A DNA stretch of 64,000 nucleotides from an uncultured Lachnospiraceae bacterium. Lineage in GTDB: Bacteria; Bacillota; Clostridia; Lachnospirales; Lachnospiraceae. Made by a program: the position numbers and the translations under genes. Of the stretch, positions 42,478-50,964 are shown in pieces (the first letter of the stretch is position 1; each line of letters opens with the position of its first letter). The notes below the pieces were generated by a model. The model saw nothing but the letters and a program-made list of their open reading frames with translations, was not told the origin of the DNA and did not search any database. The DNA lies in the NCBI GenBank assembly GCA_947382415.1, contig CANCYO010000009.1, positions 5,645-69,644 on the forward strand, written 5' to 3'.

Positions 42478-43475
42478 GTATAATAAATCTCTCCTGTAAT
42501 CGGATCAGCGCAGATATAAGCGTAGCGCGGTTCACCGTCTTCCGGAACAAGTTCGTAATAATAATCGTCGCCCGTGGCATTGTAAACAGGTTTTGTGACG
42601 TTCGGCTCACCGATCCGGTCGGAAAGATCGTCCAGATCGTCGTACTGTGCCAGATATGTTTGCATCTCTGCCGTTGTAATGGTGCGATCCGGAGTCGGGG
42701 TAAACAGATATCCCCGTCCTTTGATTAGCCGGGCACAAACGTCGTTGGCATCCCTGATCTCGCAGGAGAGAAATTCGTCCTCGCCGTATTCGCGATCGAC
42801 GGCATTCGCCTCAAGATTTTCGATACAGAAAAAGGTAACGCCTACCTCTTCGGGAGATTCTGTGTGCCTGTAGCAAAGACCGAGCCCGATATAATACCAT
42901 TCCCCGTCGAGAAAGCAGGTGTAAGATGCACTTGTATGCTCGACGCGTACGCCGTGATTTATGCTGCCGCGTGAGGGGCCGATGCCGCCTTCAAGATCGC
43001 AAAGGGACAGGCCCTTCGGGTAGGTGCGGAAAAAGCCGTCAACCACGGTTTGAAAATCTTCACGCTCCTGAATCCTGGGGGCAAACATTTTCTCAAACGA
43101 ATCACGGTCTCCCGCGTCGGCAAAGTCCAGAAGATTTTCGATCGCCTCCTCGCATGCACGGGTGTCCCCGACGTATTTCCCGCTTCGCCATCCGTCGGTC
43201 ACGTTCTCAAAACTCGAGTTTGGGGAAAGGCCGGAAAAAAGTGACGCGATCATATTGATCTCGATGAGAATCGCCGCGCCGATTGGCGGGATGAGAAAAA
43301 TCACGCCTATAACGATGCAGACAATAGGTGATTTTTTCCCGGCGTATTTAGGTTTGCGCCGAATGACAAGTCCCAGGATCAGAAAAATCATTCCGACCAG
43401 AAATAAAAAACCGAGGGCAAGTCCGATGAACGCCAGCGAGGCCAACAACATAAGCATGATAGACATAAAAGCCAT
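42441..43475 (-). CDS. Membrane protein with DUF5104-like domain, function unknown
   Basis: 344 residues. The N-terminus has two or three hydrophobic segments (about 4-33 and 45-80). The soluble part has RACEEAIENLLDFADAGDRDSFEKMF (in part), GGIGPSRGSINHG and WYYIGLGLCYRHTESPEEVGV, a pattern like the DUF5104 proteins of Firmicutes. ATG 43475 follows AAGGTG; an earlier in-frame ATG at 43565 has no ribosome site. Its last 37 bases are shared with the 3' end of rlmD on the other strand. Start of an accessory patch. Confidence 0.65.
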   Translation of the reverse strand: MAFMSIMLMLLASLAFIGLALGFLFLVGMIFLILGLVIRRKPKYAGKKSPIVCIVIGVIFLIPPIGAAILIEINMIASLFSGLSPNSSFENVTDGWRSGKYVGDTRACEEAIENLLDFADAGDRDSFEKMFAPRIQEREDFQTVVDGFFRTYPKGLSLCDLEGGIGPSRGSINHGVRVEHTSASYTCFLDGEWYYIGLGLCYRHTESPEEVGVTFFCIENLEANAVDREYGEDEFLSCEIRDANDVCARLIKGRGYLFTPTPDRTITTAEMQTYLAQYDDLDDLSDRIGEPNVTKPVYNATGDDYYYELVPEDGEPRYAYICADPITGEIYYTYICSDLDRVGD

Positions 43476-43643
43476 AAAAACACCTTTCTGAGTCGTTTGT
43501 ACGACCCTCCGCGATTCTGAAACAGGGCACAGCTTTATTATAGCGGGGAACAGAAAAGTTTTCAACGAAGAATGAAGATCAGGCAGATGAATGAATATGA
43601 AACTGGTTAATGAAGATCAAACATAAATTGAGGAGAAAACAAT

Positions 43644-44324
43644 ATGTTTACACTTCTGTTTTCTGATTGGACATGGGGCAATATTCTTATCAGAATGATC
43701 ATATCTCTGGTGATCGGCATGATAATAGGAATTGACAGGGGCGCAAAAAGACGGGGCGGTGGTGCAAAAACCACCATTACCGTATGCCTTGGCGCTACGA
43801 TGGTCATGCTCCTGGAACAATATCTCGAGGCGCTTTATCCGGAACGGCTTGATATCTCAAGGATTGCCGCGCAGGTTATCAGTGGTGTGGGATTTTTGGG
43901 TGCGGGCTCTATCCTTGTGTCCGGGCATCAGATCAAGGGGCTTACATCTGCCGCGAGTATCTGGACCTGTGCCTGCATAGGTCTTGCGGTGGGAATCGGC
44001 TTTATCGACGGTGCGGTGATATTGACCGGGCTCTGGCTTGTGGGTGTGCATTTGGTTCCGTACATAGAGAACAGAGTTTACAGGCATTCCCGATATATGA
44101 CGCTCTATATTGAAGCGGCGACGGGGCATGAGATTACGCTGATCTCCCGGAAATTGAAGGAGGATCACTGTTTTATAGATACTTTTGTGGTGGATAAGCC
44201 GAAGGCAAAAGGACAGTATTTCCAGATCGTAACCACATTTAAGATACCCAAGGGCATTCATAAGGATGAATATCTGCGTATTCTGCAGGAGATAAACGGT
44301 GTGGGAACGATCAATGAAGTGTAA
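43644..44324 (+). CDS. MgtC/SapB family membrane protein
   Basis: 226 residues. About five membrane helices with the family signature QVISGVGFLGAGSILV...IKGLTSAASIW (about 73-110), then a soluble ACT-like C-terminal domain (about 145-226). MgtC proteins affect magnesium homeostasis and bind the F-type ATPase or other membrane partners in pathogens; in commensal Firmicutes the role is unclear. ATG 43644 follows AGGAG. The stop codon lies in the first unit of a 17-bp repeat. Confidence 0.92.
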   Translation: MFTLLFSDWTWGNILIRMIISLVIGMIIGIDRGAKRRGGGAKTTITVCLGATMVMLLEQYLEALYPERLDISRIAAQVISGVGFLGAGSILVSGHQIKGLTSAASIWTCACIGLAVGIGFIDGAVILTGLWLVGVHLVPYIENRVYRHSRYMTLYIEAATGHEITLISRKLKEDHCFIDTFVVDKPKAKGQYFQIVTTFKIPKGIHKDEYLRILQEINGVGTINEV

Positions 44325-44360
44325 ACATCAATGAAGTGTAAGCATCAATGAAGGGTAAAT
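44310..44360 (+). repeat. Three 17-bp tandem repeats at the end of mgtC
   Basis: Units ATCAATGAAGTGTAAAC, ATCAATGAAGTGTAAGC and ATCAATGAAGGGTAAAT begin at 44310, 44327 and 44344. The first unit encodes the last residues (INEV) and stop of the MgtC protein; the other two are noncoding. Confidence 0.9.
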
Positions 44361-44387
44361 GATTAACAAAGTTTAAAGAGGAGAAGG

Positions 44388-45269
44388 ATGCAGATGATAA
44401 AGCAGGCGACATATTGTCCGTTGACGGCGACTCCCTTTAAAAAGAATGCTTTTTATACAGAGATAGTGCCGGACAGGCGTCTGCAGTCCTGTATCAGATG
44501 CTTTTGGGGAACAAAACAGCCGGTTATACAGGCGGCGGGAGAGCATGCTTCCACAATTGTGATTCCTGATACCTGTGTTGATCTTATTTATCGGATCGAT
44601 TACACGGATAATACTGTCACGGGAGGCTTCTGCGGGATCAACGATCGCAGTTTTTACGTTCACGGCAGCGGCAGGCCGGGGCATCTGGTATCGGTGTTTG
44701 CCATCCGCTTTTATGCGTGGGCCGCATATGCATTCGCAAATGACTCTTTAAAATCTACACTCAATGAACATTCTGAGGCCGCTTCGAGATTTGAGGGATT
44801 GGATAAGGCGGTCCGGCCGGTATTGTTCGATATGAAAACGCTGCAGGAAAAGGCTGCTTATACAGAAAAGCTTTTGCTTGCCCGGGCACAGAATGCAAAA
44901 AAGAATCAAATCATAGAAAATACGATCTATACGATTCTTTTGCACAGAGGCGCATTGAAAATGTCCGATCTGGCAAAGGAGTCTTTTGTGTGCAGCCGGC
45001 AGTTGGAGCGTCTGTTTCATGAATATGTCGGTATAACGCCCAAGAAACTGAGCAATCTGATTCGTTATCAGTTCCTGTGGAAGGACATTCTGTTTGAACC
45101 GGGGTTTACGCTGTTGAATGCGGTTGAGAAATACGGGTATACCGATCAGGCTCATCTGTTACATGAATTCAGGCGTTATCATTCCATGGATATATGCAGC
45201 GCAAAGTTTATGGCTCATGGAAATGCCGGAAATTCAAATGTCGAAAATATACAAGAGATTCTTGCATAA
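44388..45269 (+). CDS. AraC-family regulator with N-terminal DUF6597-like domain
   Basis: 293 residues. N-terminal sensing region (about 20-150) with PDTCVDLIYRID and FAIRFYAWAAYAF, as in AraC proteins carrying a DUF6597-type domain; C-terminal double helix-turn-helix (about 190-275) with KMSDLAKESFVCSRQLERLFHEYVG (in part) and YTDQAHLLHEFRRYH. Ligand unknown. ATG 44388 is used, but the in-frame ATG at 44394 has a better distance from AGGAG. The next gene, a VOC-DUF3795 protein, is 53 bp away and may be a partner or target. Confidence 0.85.
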   Translation: MQMIKQATYCPLTATPFKKNAFYTEIVPDRRLQSCIRCFWGTKQPVIQAAGEHASTIVIPDTCVDLIYRIDYTDNTVTGGFCGINDRSFYVHGSGRPGHLVSVFAIRFYAWAAYAFANDSLKSTLNEHSEAASRFEGLDKAVRPVLFDMKTLQEKAAYTEKLLLARAQNAKKNQIIENTIYTILLHRGALKMSDLAKESFVCSRQLERLFHEYVGITPKKLSNLIRYQFLWKDILFEPGFTLLNAVEKYGYTDQAHLLHEFRRYHSMDICSAKFMAHGNAGNSNVENIQEILA

Positions 45270-45322
45270 TTTTGATACAATCTATTTGAATCAAAATAGA
45301 AAGTGATGGAGGATCGGGATTC

Positions 45323-46081
45323 ATGGTAAAATATTGCAATACGCTGATCGCAGTGCGGGACATAAACAGATCATTGACATTTTACAGAGATTTATTTGAA
45401 CAGGAGGTTGTCGTTGATCTGGGCAAAAATAAAACTCTGACCTGCGGGTTGGTGCTTCAGGAGGACTTAGACCAGATTGCAGGTTTCTCAAAGGACACGC
45501 TTCGATATGGTTCCAATGCGATGGAGTTATATTTTGAGACGGACGATTTTCAAAAATTTATGGAGCTGCTGAACACATTTCCTCAGGTTGAGAGACTTCA
45601 TGAACCTAAAACCTATCCATGGCTGCAGCAGGGAATCCATATTTTTGATCCGGACAGGCATCTGATCGAAGTCTCGGAAAGTATGTATTCGGTGGCTTGC
45701 AGACAGTTTCAAAAGGGCAAAAGTGTAGAAGAGGCTGCGAAATTGGTTCAGCACCCTGTGGAATTGGTACACGTCTGGTATGAAGAGTATCTGAAATCCG
45801 AAAGAGCAGACATCAGCGTATGCGGAACGGACTGCAGCGCGTGTTACTGTTTCGGGAAAATGTGCAATGGCTGCAATGCCTGTGAGGGGAAAGTTTTTCA
45901 TGCTCCGGAAGGAAAGGCATGTCCGATTTATGCCTGTGTCAGAAATGATAAAGCGCTGCACGATTGCGGAAAATGCGGAGAGCTTCCCTGCAAGATATGG
46001 ATGGACACAAGGGATCCTAAGTTTTCGGATGAAGAATTTAATGAGAATGTCGCCGGGAGGGTGAAGCGGCTGAAAGATTAA
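45323..46081 (+). CDS. VOC/glyoxalase domain fused to Cys-rich DUF3795 domain
   Basis: 252 residues. N-terminal VOC fold (1-125): NTLIAVRDINRSLTFYRDLF, AMELYFET and a closing GIHIFDPDRHLIEVSESM (in part), typical of glyoxalase/bleomycin-resistance proteins. A short helical linker (about 132-155, EEAAKLVQHPVELVHVWYEEY) leads to a DUF3795-like domain (about 160-252) with at least 11 cysteines in CGTDCSACYC, CNGCNAC, CPIYAC and CGKCGELPC, which likely bind a metal or Fe-S centre. Reaction unknown. Follows the AraC regulator on the same strand. Confidence 0.8.
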   Translation: MVKYCNTLIAVRDINRSLTFYRDLFEQEVVVDLGKNKTLTCGLVLQEDLDQIAGFSKDTLRYGSNAMELYFETDDFQKFMELLNTFPQVERLHEPKTYPWLQQGIHIFDPDRHLIEVSESMYSVACRQFQKGKSVEEAAKLVQHPVELVHVWYEEYLKSERADISVCGTDCSACYCFGKMCNGCNACEGKVFHAPEGKACPIYACVRNDKALHDCGKCGELPCKIWMDTRDPKFSDEEFNENVAGRVKRLKD

Positions 46082-46534
46082 CGATGATGTTCCCCCTTTT
46101 GATATATATACAGCATTTCTCTCAATTCCTTTCCGCCAATATTATCCTGAAAGTACTCGCCGGAAAAAGCAAAACCGTTTTTTTCATAAAAATTTCTCGC
46201 TTTCAGGTTATCCTCAAGTACCCGTAGAAGAATATTGCAAAATCCAAGCAGCTTTAACTCCTCAACGCATTGATTGAGGAGTTGGCTGCCATAGCCTTTT
46301 CCCATGTATTCAGGAAGATCTGCTGAAGCTGGCTGTGCCGACAGCGGAACCGTTTTCCAGCAGGATGAGTGTATTTATTCCGGCTGCCCTGATATTATGG
46401 GCCCATTTTCCGGCAGGTATATTGTCAAGAAAGCCTTGCGGTATTATATTCCGATAGGCATGCTTCCAGCTTTTTTCGTAAATCCGGCTTATCTCAAGTG
46501 AGTCGTCTTCCGCCGTAATATATCTGATTTCCAT
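46078..46534 (-). pseudogene. GNAT acetyltransferase with internal deletion and frameshift
   Basis: Two pieces of one GNAT gene on the minus strand. The 5' piece starts MEIRYITAEDDSLEISRIYE (ATG 46534 after CAGGAG) and stops after GTASFSRSS near 46310. The 3' piece continues in another frame with DLPEYMGKGYGSQLL (acetyl-CoA loop) to GGKELREMLYIYQKG. Family members have about 14 more residues here (a GEIVSIYV-type strand 4), so a deletion that is not a multiple of three removed beta-4 and shifted the frame. It converges on the VOC gene, whose stop shares 4 bp with its 3' end. Product is very unlikely to be active. Confidence 0.82.
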
Positions 46535-46782
46535 AGAGTCTCCTGACAGTTTGTGTTGAGTGCTTTTATAACTGAACATTTATAACTGAGTTTCTTATCT
46601 GGGTTTCTTAACTGAGCATATTTACTTTACCATGCGTATAATACGCGAGCAATACAAATTTGATTCACAGAGTAAAAAAGCCAAGAAAATGATTCCCATT
46701 TAATAGAAAGTTTGGTAGAATAGAAATAAGTTGTCCGGTGAGAGGCAGATGCAGCAGACCGGATAAGAAGGAGCATGTTTTC

Positions 46783-47346
46783 ATGGACAACCAGAGGATT
46801 CTGTGGCAATTGTATGTGGCGTTTTTCCGGATTGGCGGCCTTACTTTCGGCGGCGGGCTGGCAATGCTGCCCATGTTGAAGTATGAGCTGGTGGAGAAGA
46901 AAAAGTGGCTTACCGAGGATGAGCTTTTGGACTGCTATGCCATTGGTCAGTGTACACCGGGAATTATCGCGGTAAACACGGCCACGTTTGTGGGTTACCG
47001 TAAACGGGGCGTGGCAGGGGGCATCATTGCCACTCTGGGTATGGTGACACCCTCACTTGTCATCATCACGCTTATTGCTGCCTGCCTGGAGAATTTCATG
47101 GACAGTGTGTGGCTGCAGCATGCACTGATGGGTGTCAGGGGAATCGTCTGTGCCCTGATGTTGAATACGGTTATCAATCTGGCGAGAAAGAGTCTGACGG
47201 ATGTGTTTACCTGTGTGATCTGCGGCATTGTACTGGCAGTCTGTCTGTTCACGAAGCTGCCGACTATCGGGATCGTGGTGGCATCGGCCGTGGTGGGTAT
47301 CCTCTCGGAGCGCCTTGGAAGGCGCAGCAGGGAGGACGATACATGA
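46783..47346 (+). CDS. chrA: Chromate transporter family, N-terminal-half subunit
   Basis: 187 residues, one half of a split CHR transporter. FFRIGGLTFGGGLAMLPMLKYELVEKKKW (in part, about 8-37) and AIGQCTPGIIAVNTATFVGY are the CHR domain signatures, followed by about five hydrophobic segments. The family exports chromate or a related oxyanion; short paired proteins act as heterodimers. ATG 46783 follows AAGGAG. Its stop overlaps the start of the second half (ATGA). Confidence 0.9.
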   Translation: MDNQRILWQLYVAFFRIGGLTFGGGLAMLPMLKYELVEKKKWLTEDELLDCYAIGQCTPGIIAVNTATFVGYRKRGVAGGIIATLGMVTPSLVIITLIAACLENFMDSVWLQHALMGVRGIVCALMLNTVINLARKSLTDVFTCVICGIVLAVCLFTKLPTIGIVVASAVVGILSERLGRRSREDDT

Positions 47347-47903
47347 TGGAAACAATCTGGGAGCTTTTCTGGGAGTTTTTTAAAATAGGTGCTTTTGCCG
47401 TGGGCGGCGGCCCGGCTACATTGCCTTTTTTGATGGAATTGGCGGAGAATAAGCCGTGGTATACCATGGAGCAGCTGACGGATATGATTGCAATCAGCGA
47501 ATCCACGCCGGGTCCTTTGGGACTGAATATGTCCACTTATGCGGGATATCAGGCTATGGGAGTGACTGGAGGCCTGCTCTCTTCTTTCGGACTGGTACTG
47601 CCCAGTGTGATCATCATTATCATAATTGCCAGATTTCTTGACAATTTTAATCAAAACCGGTATGTGCAGGGGGCGTTCCGGGGAATCCGTCCCGCGGTGA
47701 CGGCTTTGATCGGGGCGGCTGTGTTTAATTTGTGCAGAGTGTCTCTTTTTGTGGAGACGGACGGAAAAACCGCGCCGGCAGTGGGCTCCATACTGATAGC
47801 AGTGCTGGTATTTGCACTGCTTCAGATAAAAAAACTGAATCGGTTTCATCCCGCTCTCTGGTTTCTGATCGGAGCTGCGGCAGGCGTGGTATTCCAAATA
47901 TGA
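47343..47903 (+). CDS. chrA: Chromate transporter family, C-terminal-half subunit
   Basis: 186 residues, paired with the previous gene. FFKIGAFAVGGGPATLPFLMELAENKPWY (in part) and AISESTPGPLGLNMSTYAGY are again CHR signatures, so the pair is a duplicated, antiparallel type. ATG 47343 overlaps the previous stop and has GGAGG seven bases upstream; ATG 47346 follows directly. Real substrate in an anaerobe is uncertain. Confidence 0.9.
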   Translation: MMETIWELFWEFFKIGAFAVGGGPATLPFLMELAENKPWYTMEQLTDMIAISESTPGPLGLNMSTYAGYQAMGVTGGLLSSFGLVLPSVIIIIIIARFLDNFNQNRYVQGAFRGIRPAVTALIGAAVFNLCRVSLFVETDGKTAPAVGSILIAVLVFALLQIKKLNRFHPALWFLIGAAAGVVFQI

Positions 47904-47971
47904 GTTCTAATAAGTTCATGTGAGTCATACCAATTGCGAGTCATATTAATACAAAAACAGGAGGCGTCTCA

Positions 47972-50407
47972 ATGATTGATATTTTCGTGGATAAATTGTA
48001 TCGTTATGACAGAATAGAGGAGCCCTGCTTTGTCGCTGTTCCGGTAAAAGAGGGAGAACTGCGTGATGCGGACAGGGTGCGCGTGTATCAGGAGGGCAGG
48101 GCGCTGCCGCTTCAGACAAAGATCACTTCCCGCCATAAAGACGGGTCCGTGCGCTTTCTGTTTCTGCGTTTTCTGGCCGATCTGCCGGGAAACAGGAGGA
48201 CGGTGCTGCAGTGCGATCTGTACGGAGTAGAGAATGTGGCAGGTAAAGCTGAGGCCGGCAAAACTGCAAATGTACCGGGCGGCCCGGCTGTGCAGGTTCA
48301 TTCGGACAGCGCAGGTATCACCGTGCAGACTGCCTGCGGTGAGGAAGGCCGGGAATTTTCCTTTCGGGTGGAACATAACGGCAGCGGTATTTTTGAACGA
48401 TTGAATGCGCTGGGTCGCATTTACGCCCGGGAGCAGTTTGTGGGGCCGCTTCTGCAGGACGGCGCCGGAACCGGGTACCGGATGCGTGTGGGCGAATGGC
48501 AGGTGGCCGAGGCGGGGCCGGTATGTGCCATTTTAAAGGCAAAGGGCAGCAATGTAAATGCGGATGGAGACGCGGGAAGCGAACCCTCGCGGATTGACTT
48601 TGAGTTAAAGCTCACCGCATGGGCGGGGAAGCCCTGGGTGGAGATTTCCTATCGGATTATCAATACCTCGGATGCCGCGCTGCATGTGGCTTCTTTGGTC
48701 TTTTATCTCAAAAGGACACCGGATGCCGTTTCCCGTGGTTTTATGCCCATGGTGCTGGAGGAGAAGCTGGATTCCACAGGCTGCGGCGATCTGTTGGATG
48801 CGCCGGAGTTTGGGGATGGACCGGTATTTCATGCCAGAGGGGTGGGTGAGCTGGAGCAGATAGAGGACAGAGCGCCTGTGAGTGGGATTCGGACCTGTGC
48901 GGGCAGCTCGAATTACAAGACGGACTTTTTTGTGGGCAGGGACGGCACGGCCGTGAACCGGGCGGTGGATTCCAAATGGCTGATCCGCGAGGCCAATGAG
49001 CATTTTGCGGAGGTGTTTTACGGAACCTTTTTTGCGGACTGCACGGACAGGGAAGGCGGTGTGTGTGCCACGATCTTTCAGGCGCAGCAGAATTATCCTA
49101 AGGCAGTGCAGGCGGATGACGGCGGCCTGAGCGTGATGCTGGTGCCGGAGCATATGGAGAAGGTGGTCATGCAGACCGGCATGTCCAGAGAGCAGAGATT
49201 CCTGTTGCATTTCCACGATGCAGGGGAGAGCCTTGCCGAGATCGACAATCGCAGTCTGATCTATCAGATGCCCGACAGGCCTTATCTGTCTCCTGAGACG
49301 CACAGAGCTTCCGGCGTCTGGCTGGATGTATTTGCCGACAAAAAGGATGTCGATGTGGAGAAGTATCTGATCGAGCGGGCGGACGGACATTGCCGCGCTT
49401 ACGGTATGCTGAATTTCGGGGATTCCTATGATGCGGGCTACACCAATCAGGGCCGGGGCGGCGGAGCGCTTGTATGGTGTAACAATGAGTATGACTATCC
49501 CCATGCCTGCGCGCTTTTGTATGTGCGCACGGGAATCAGGAGGTTTCTGGACTATAATATTGCCTCCTGCAGTCACTGGATGGATGTGGACGTGTGTCAT
49601 TATCACTCTAATCCGCTGTATGTGGGCGGCCAGTGGGAGCACACGGGGGGACATTGTATAGACGGCGTCATGGTGTGTTCCCATGAGTGGGTGGAAGGAC
49701 TTCTGGACTATTATCATTTCACCGGAGATGAGAGAGGGCTGGAGACGGCTCTTGGTATCGGGGACAATGTGATGCGTTTGTTGGAGACGCCCATGTACGC
49801 TCATGTTGGTGAGGCCAATGCCAGAGAGACCGGATGGGCACTGCGTACGCTGACGGCGCTCTATGTGGAGACCTGGGATGAAAAATGGCTCTCAAAGTGC
49901 GACAGGATCCTTCGGGATTTTGAGGTCTGGGAGGAACAGTATGGGGACTGGCTTGCGCCCTATACGGACAATACGGTTATCCGGGTGGGCTTTATGATCT
50001 CTGTGGCCATCGGCAGTGTGATGCGCTATTACAGGCAGTTTCCCAGGCCGGAGTTAAAAGAAATGATGCTGCGGGCAGTGGATGATCTGATTGAGAATTG
50101 TTATGTGGAAGATTGGGGCTGCTTTTATTATAAGGAATTGCCCAGCCTGAACAGACTGGGGCAGAATACGCTGCTGTTGGAGGCCCTTGCCATCGCCTAT
50201 GAGCTTTCGGGGAACGCGGAATATTTAAGGCCCGGAATCGGAACCTTTAAAAAGACCATTGCCGGCGCGGCACCCGGGGCTGTGGGGGCCAAAAAGATTG
50301 TGGGTGATGCGGTGATCGTGGGCAATGCCAGCAGCAAGGGATTTGCCCAGTGCATGATCCCGCTTGCCACCTATTATCGGGCAGCGGCGGAGAGCGGCCT
50401 GCTGTGA
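47972..50407 (+). CDS. Exo-rhamnogalacturonan lyase-like protein (RIFT barrel + alpha/alpha toroid)
   Basis: 811 residues with no signal peptide, so cytoplasmic. The N-terminus, VAVPVKEGELRDADRVRVYQ then HKDGSVRFLFLRFLADLPG, matches the RIFT barrel domain of the PL26 exo-rhamnogalacturonan lyase (PcRGLX). A beta-sandwich region follows (about 95-430), then an (alpha/alpha) toroid (about 450-800) with HYHSNPLYVGGQWEHTGGHC and ETGWALRTLTALY. The family removes unsaturated units from rhamnogalacturonan I. It may process pectin oligomers after uptake, in line with the secreted PL9 lyase at 11.3 kb, but they are 36 kb apart. ATG 47972 follows AGGAGG. Confidence 0.65.
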   Translation: MIDIFVDKLYRYDRIEEPCFVAVPVKEGELRDADRVRVYQEGRALPLQTKITSRHKDGSVRFLFLRFLADLPGNRRTVLQCDLYGVENVAGKAEAGKTANVPGGPAVQVHSDSAGITVQTACGEEGREFSFRVEHNGSGIFERLNALGRIYAREQFVGPLLQDGAGTGYRMRVGEWQVAEAGPVCAILKAKGSNVNADGDAGSEPSRIDFELKLTAWAGKPWVEISYRIINTSDAALHVASLVFYLKRTPDAVSRGFMPMVLEEKLDSTGCGDLLDAPEFGDGPVFHARGVGELEQIEDRAPVSGIRTCAGSSNYKTDFFVGRDGTAVNRAVDSKWLIREANEHFAEVFYGTFFADCTDREGGVCATIFQAQQNYPKAVQADDGGLSVMLVPEHMEKVVMQTGMSREQRFLLHFHDAGESLAEIDNRSLIYQMPDRPYLSPETHRASGVWLDVFADKKDVDVEKYLIERADGHCRAYGMLNFGDSYDAGYTNQGRGGGALVWCNNEYDYPHACALLYVRTGIRRFLDYNIASCSHWMDVDVCHYHSNPLYVGGQWEHTGGHCIDGVMVCSHEWVEGLLDYYHFTGDERGLETALGIGDNVMRLLETPMYAHVGEANARETGWALRTLTALYVETWDEKWLSKCDRILRDFEVWEEQYGDWLAPYTDNTVIRVGFMISVAIGSVMRYYRQFPRPELKEMMLRAVDDLIENCYVEDWGCFYYKELPSLNRLGQNTLLLEALAIAYELSGNAEYLRPGIGTFKKTIAGAAPGAVGAKKIVGDAVIVGNASSKGFAQCMIPLATYYRAAAESGLL

Positions 50408-50448
50408 GCGGCGGGTCCTGAAGCGGACAGGCGGGAGAGGAAAGGTGT

Positions 50449-50964
50449 ATGTTTGAGAGGTTTTATCCCGATTGCGAGGCGGACAGCGCCTATGACATAG
50501 ACTATGCGGGATTATATAAGCAGGGCTATCGGGGCGTGATTTTTGACATTGACAATACGCTGACGACACATGGGGCACCGGCGACAAGGCAGGCGGTGGA
50601 ATTATTTGCGGCGCTGCGGGATATGGGTTTTGCCACGGTGCTGCTGTCCAACAATAAGGAGCCCCGGGTGAAAAGCTTTGGGGACGCTGTGGGCAGCGCT
50701 TATATCCATAAGGCGGGAAAGCCGGGACGGGCCGGTTATGAGCGCGCCATGGAGCGGATGGGAACTGACATGGGAACTACGGTCTTTGTGGGCGACCAAT
50801 TGTTCACGGACATCTGGGGAGCCAGAAAGGCAGGAATCTACACTTTTTTAACGAAACCCATCCATCCCAGGGAGGAGATCCAGATTGTCCTGAAACGCTT
50901 TCTGGAGCGGATTGTATTGTATTTTTATCATCGCAATGGAAAACGGGGAGGAAGTGCCAGATGA
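50449..50964 (+). CDS. yqeG: YqeG-family HAD-IIIA phosphatase
   Basis: 171 residues. HAD motif I IFDIDNTLT (31-39, nucleophile Asp33), motif II LLSNN and motif III/IV GDQLFTDIWGA are complete. YqeG resembles mitochondrial Gep4-type phosphatases, and a phosphatidylglycerophosphate phosphatase role has been proposed for relatives. In B. subtilis yqeG lies near aroE, as here. ATG 50449 follows AAAGG. It overlaps aroE by four bases. Confidence 0.93.
   Translation: MFERFYPDCEADSAYDIDYAGLYKQGYRGVIFDIDNTLTTHGAPATRQAVELFAALRDMGFATVLLSNNKEPRVKSFGDAVGSAYIHKAGKPGRAGYERAMERMGTDMGTTVFVGDQLFTDIWGARKAGIYTFLTKPIHPREEIQIVLKRFLERIVLYFYHRNGKRGGSAR

Noticed and set aside
46078..46305. A separate short acetyltransferase starting at 46305
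   Set aside because: It begins at an internal Met of the acetyl-CoA loop with no ribosome site; the upstream half is in another frame, so it is one broken gene.
48605..49804. Open frame of 399 codons on the minus strand opposite the PL26-like gene
   Set aside because: Shadow of a real gene on the other strand; composition is His/Arg-rich and motif-free.
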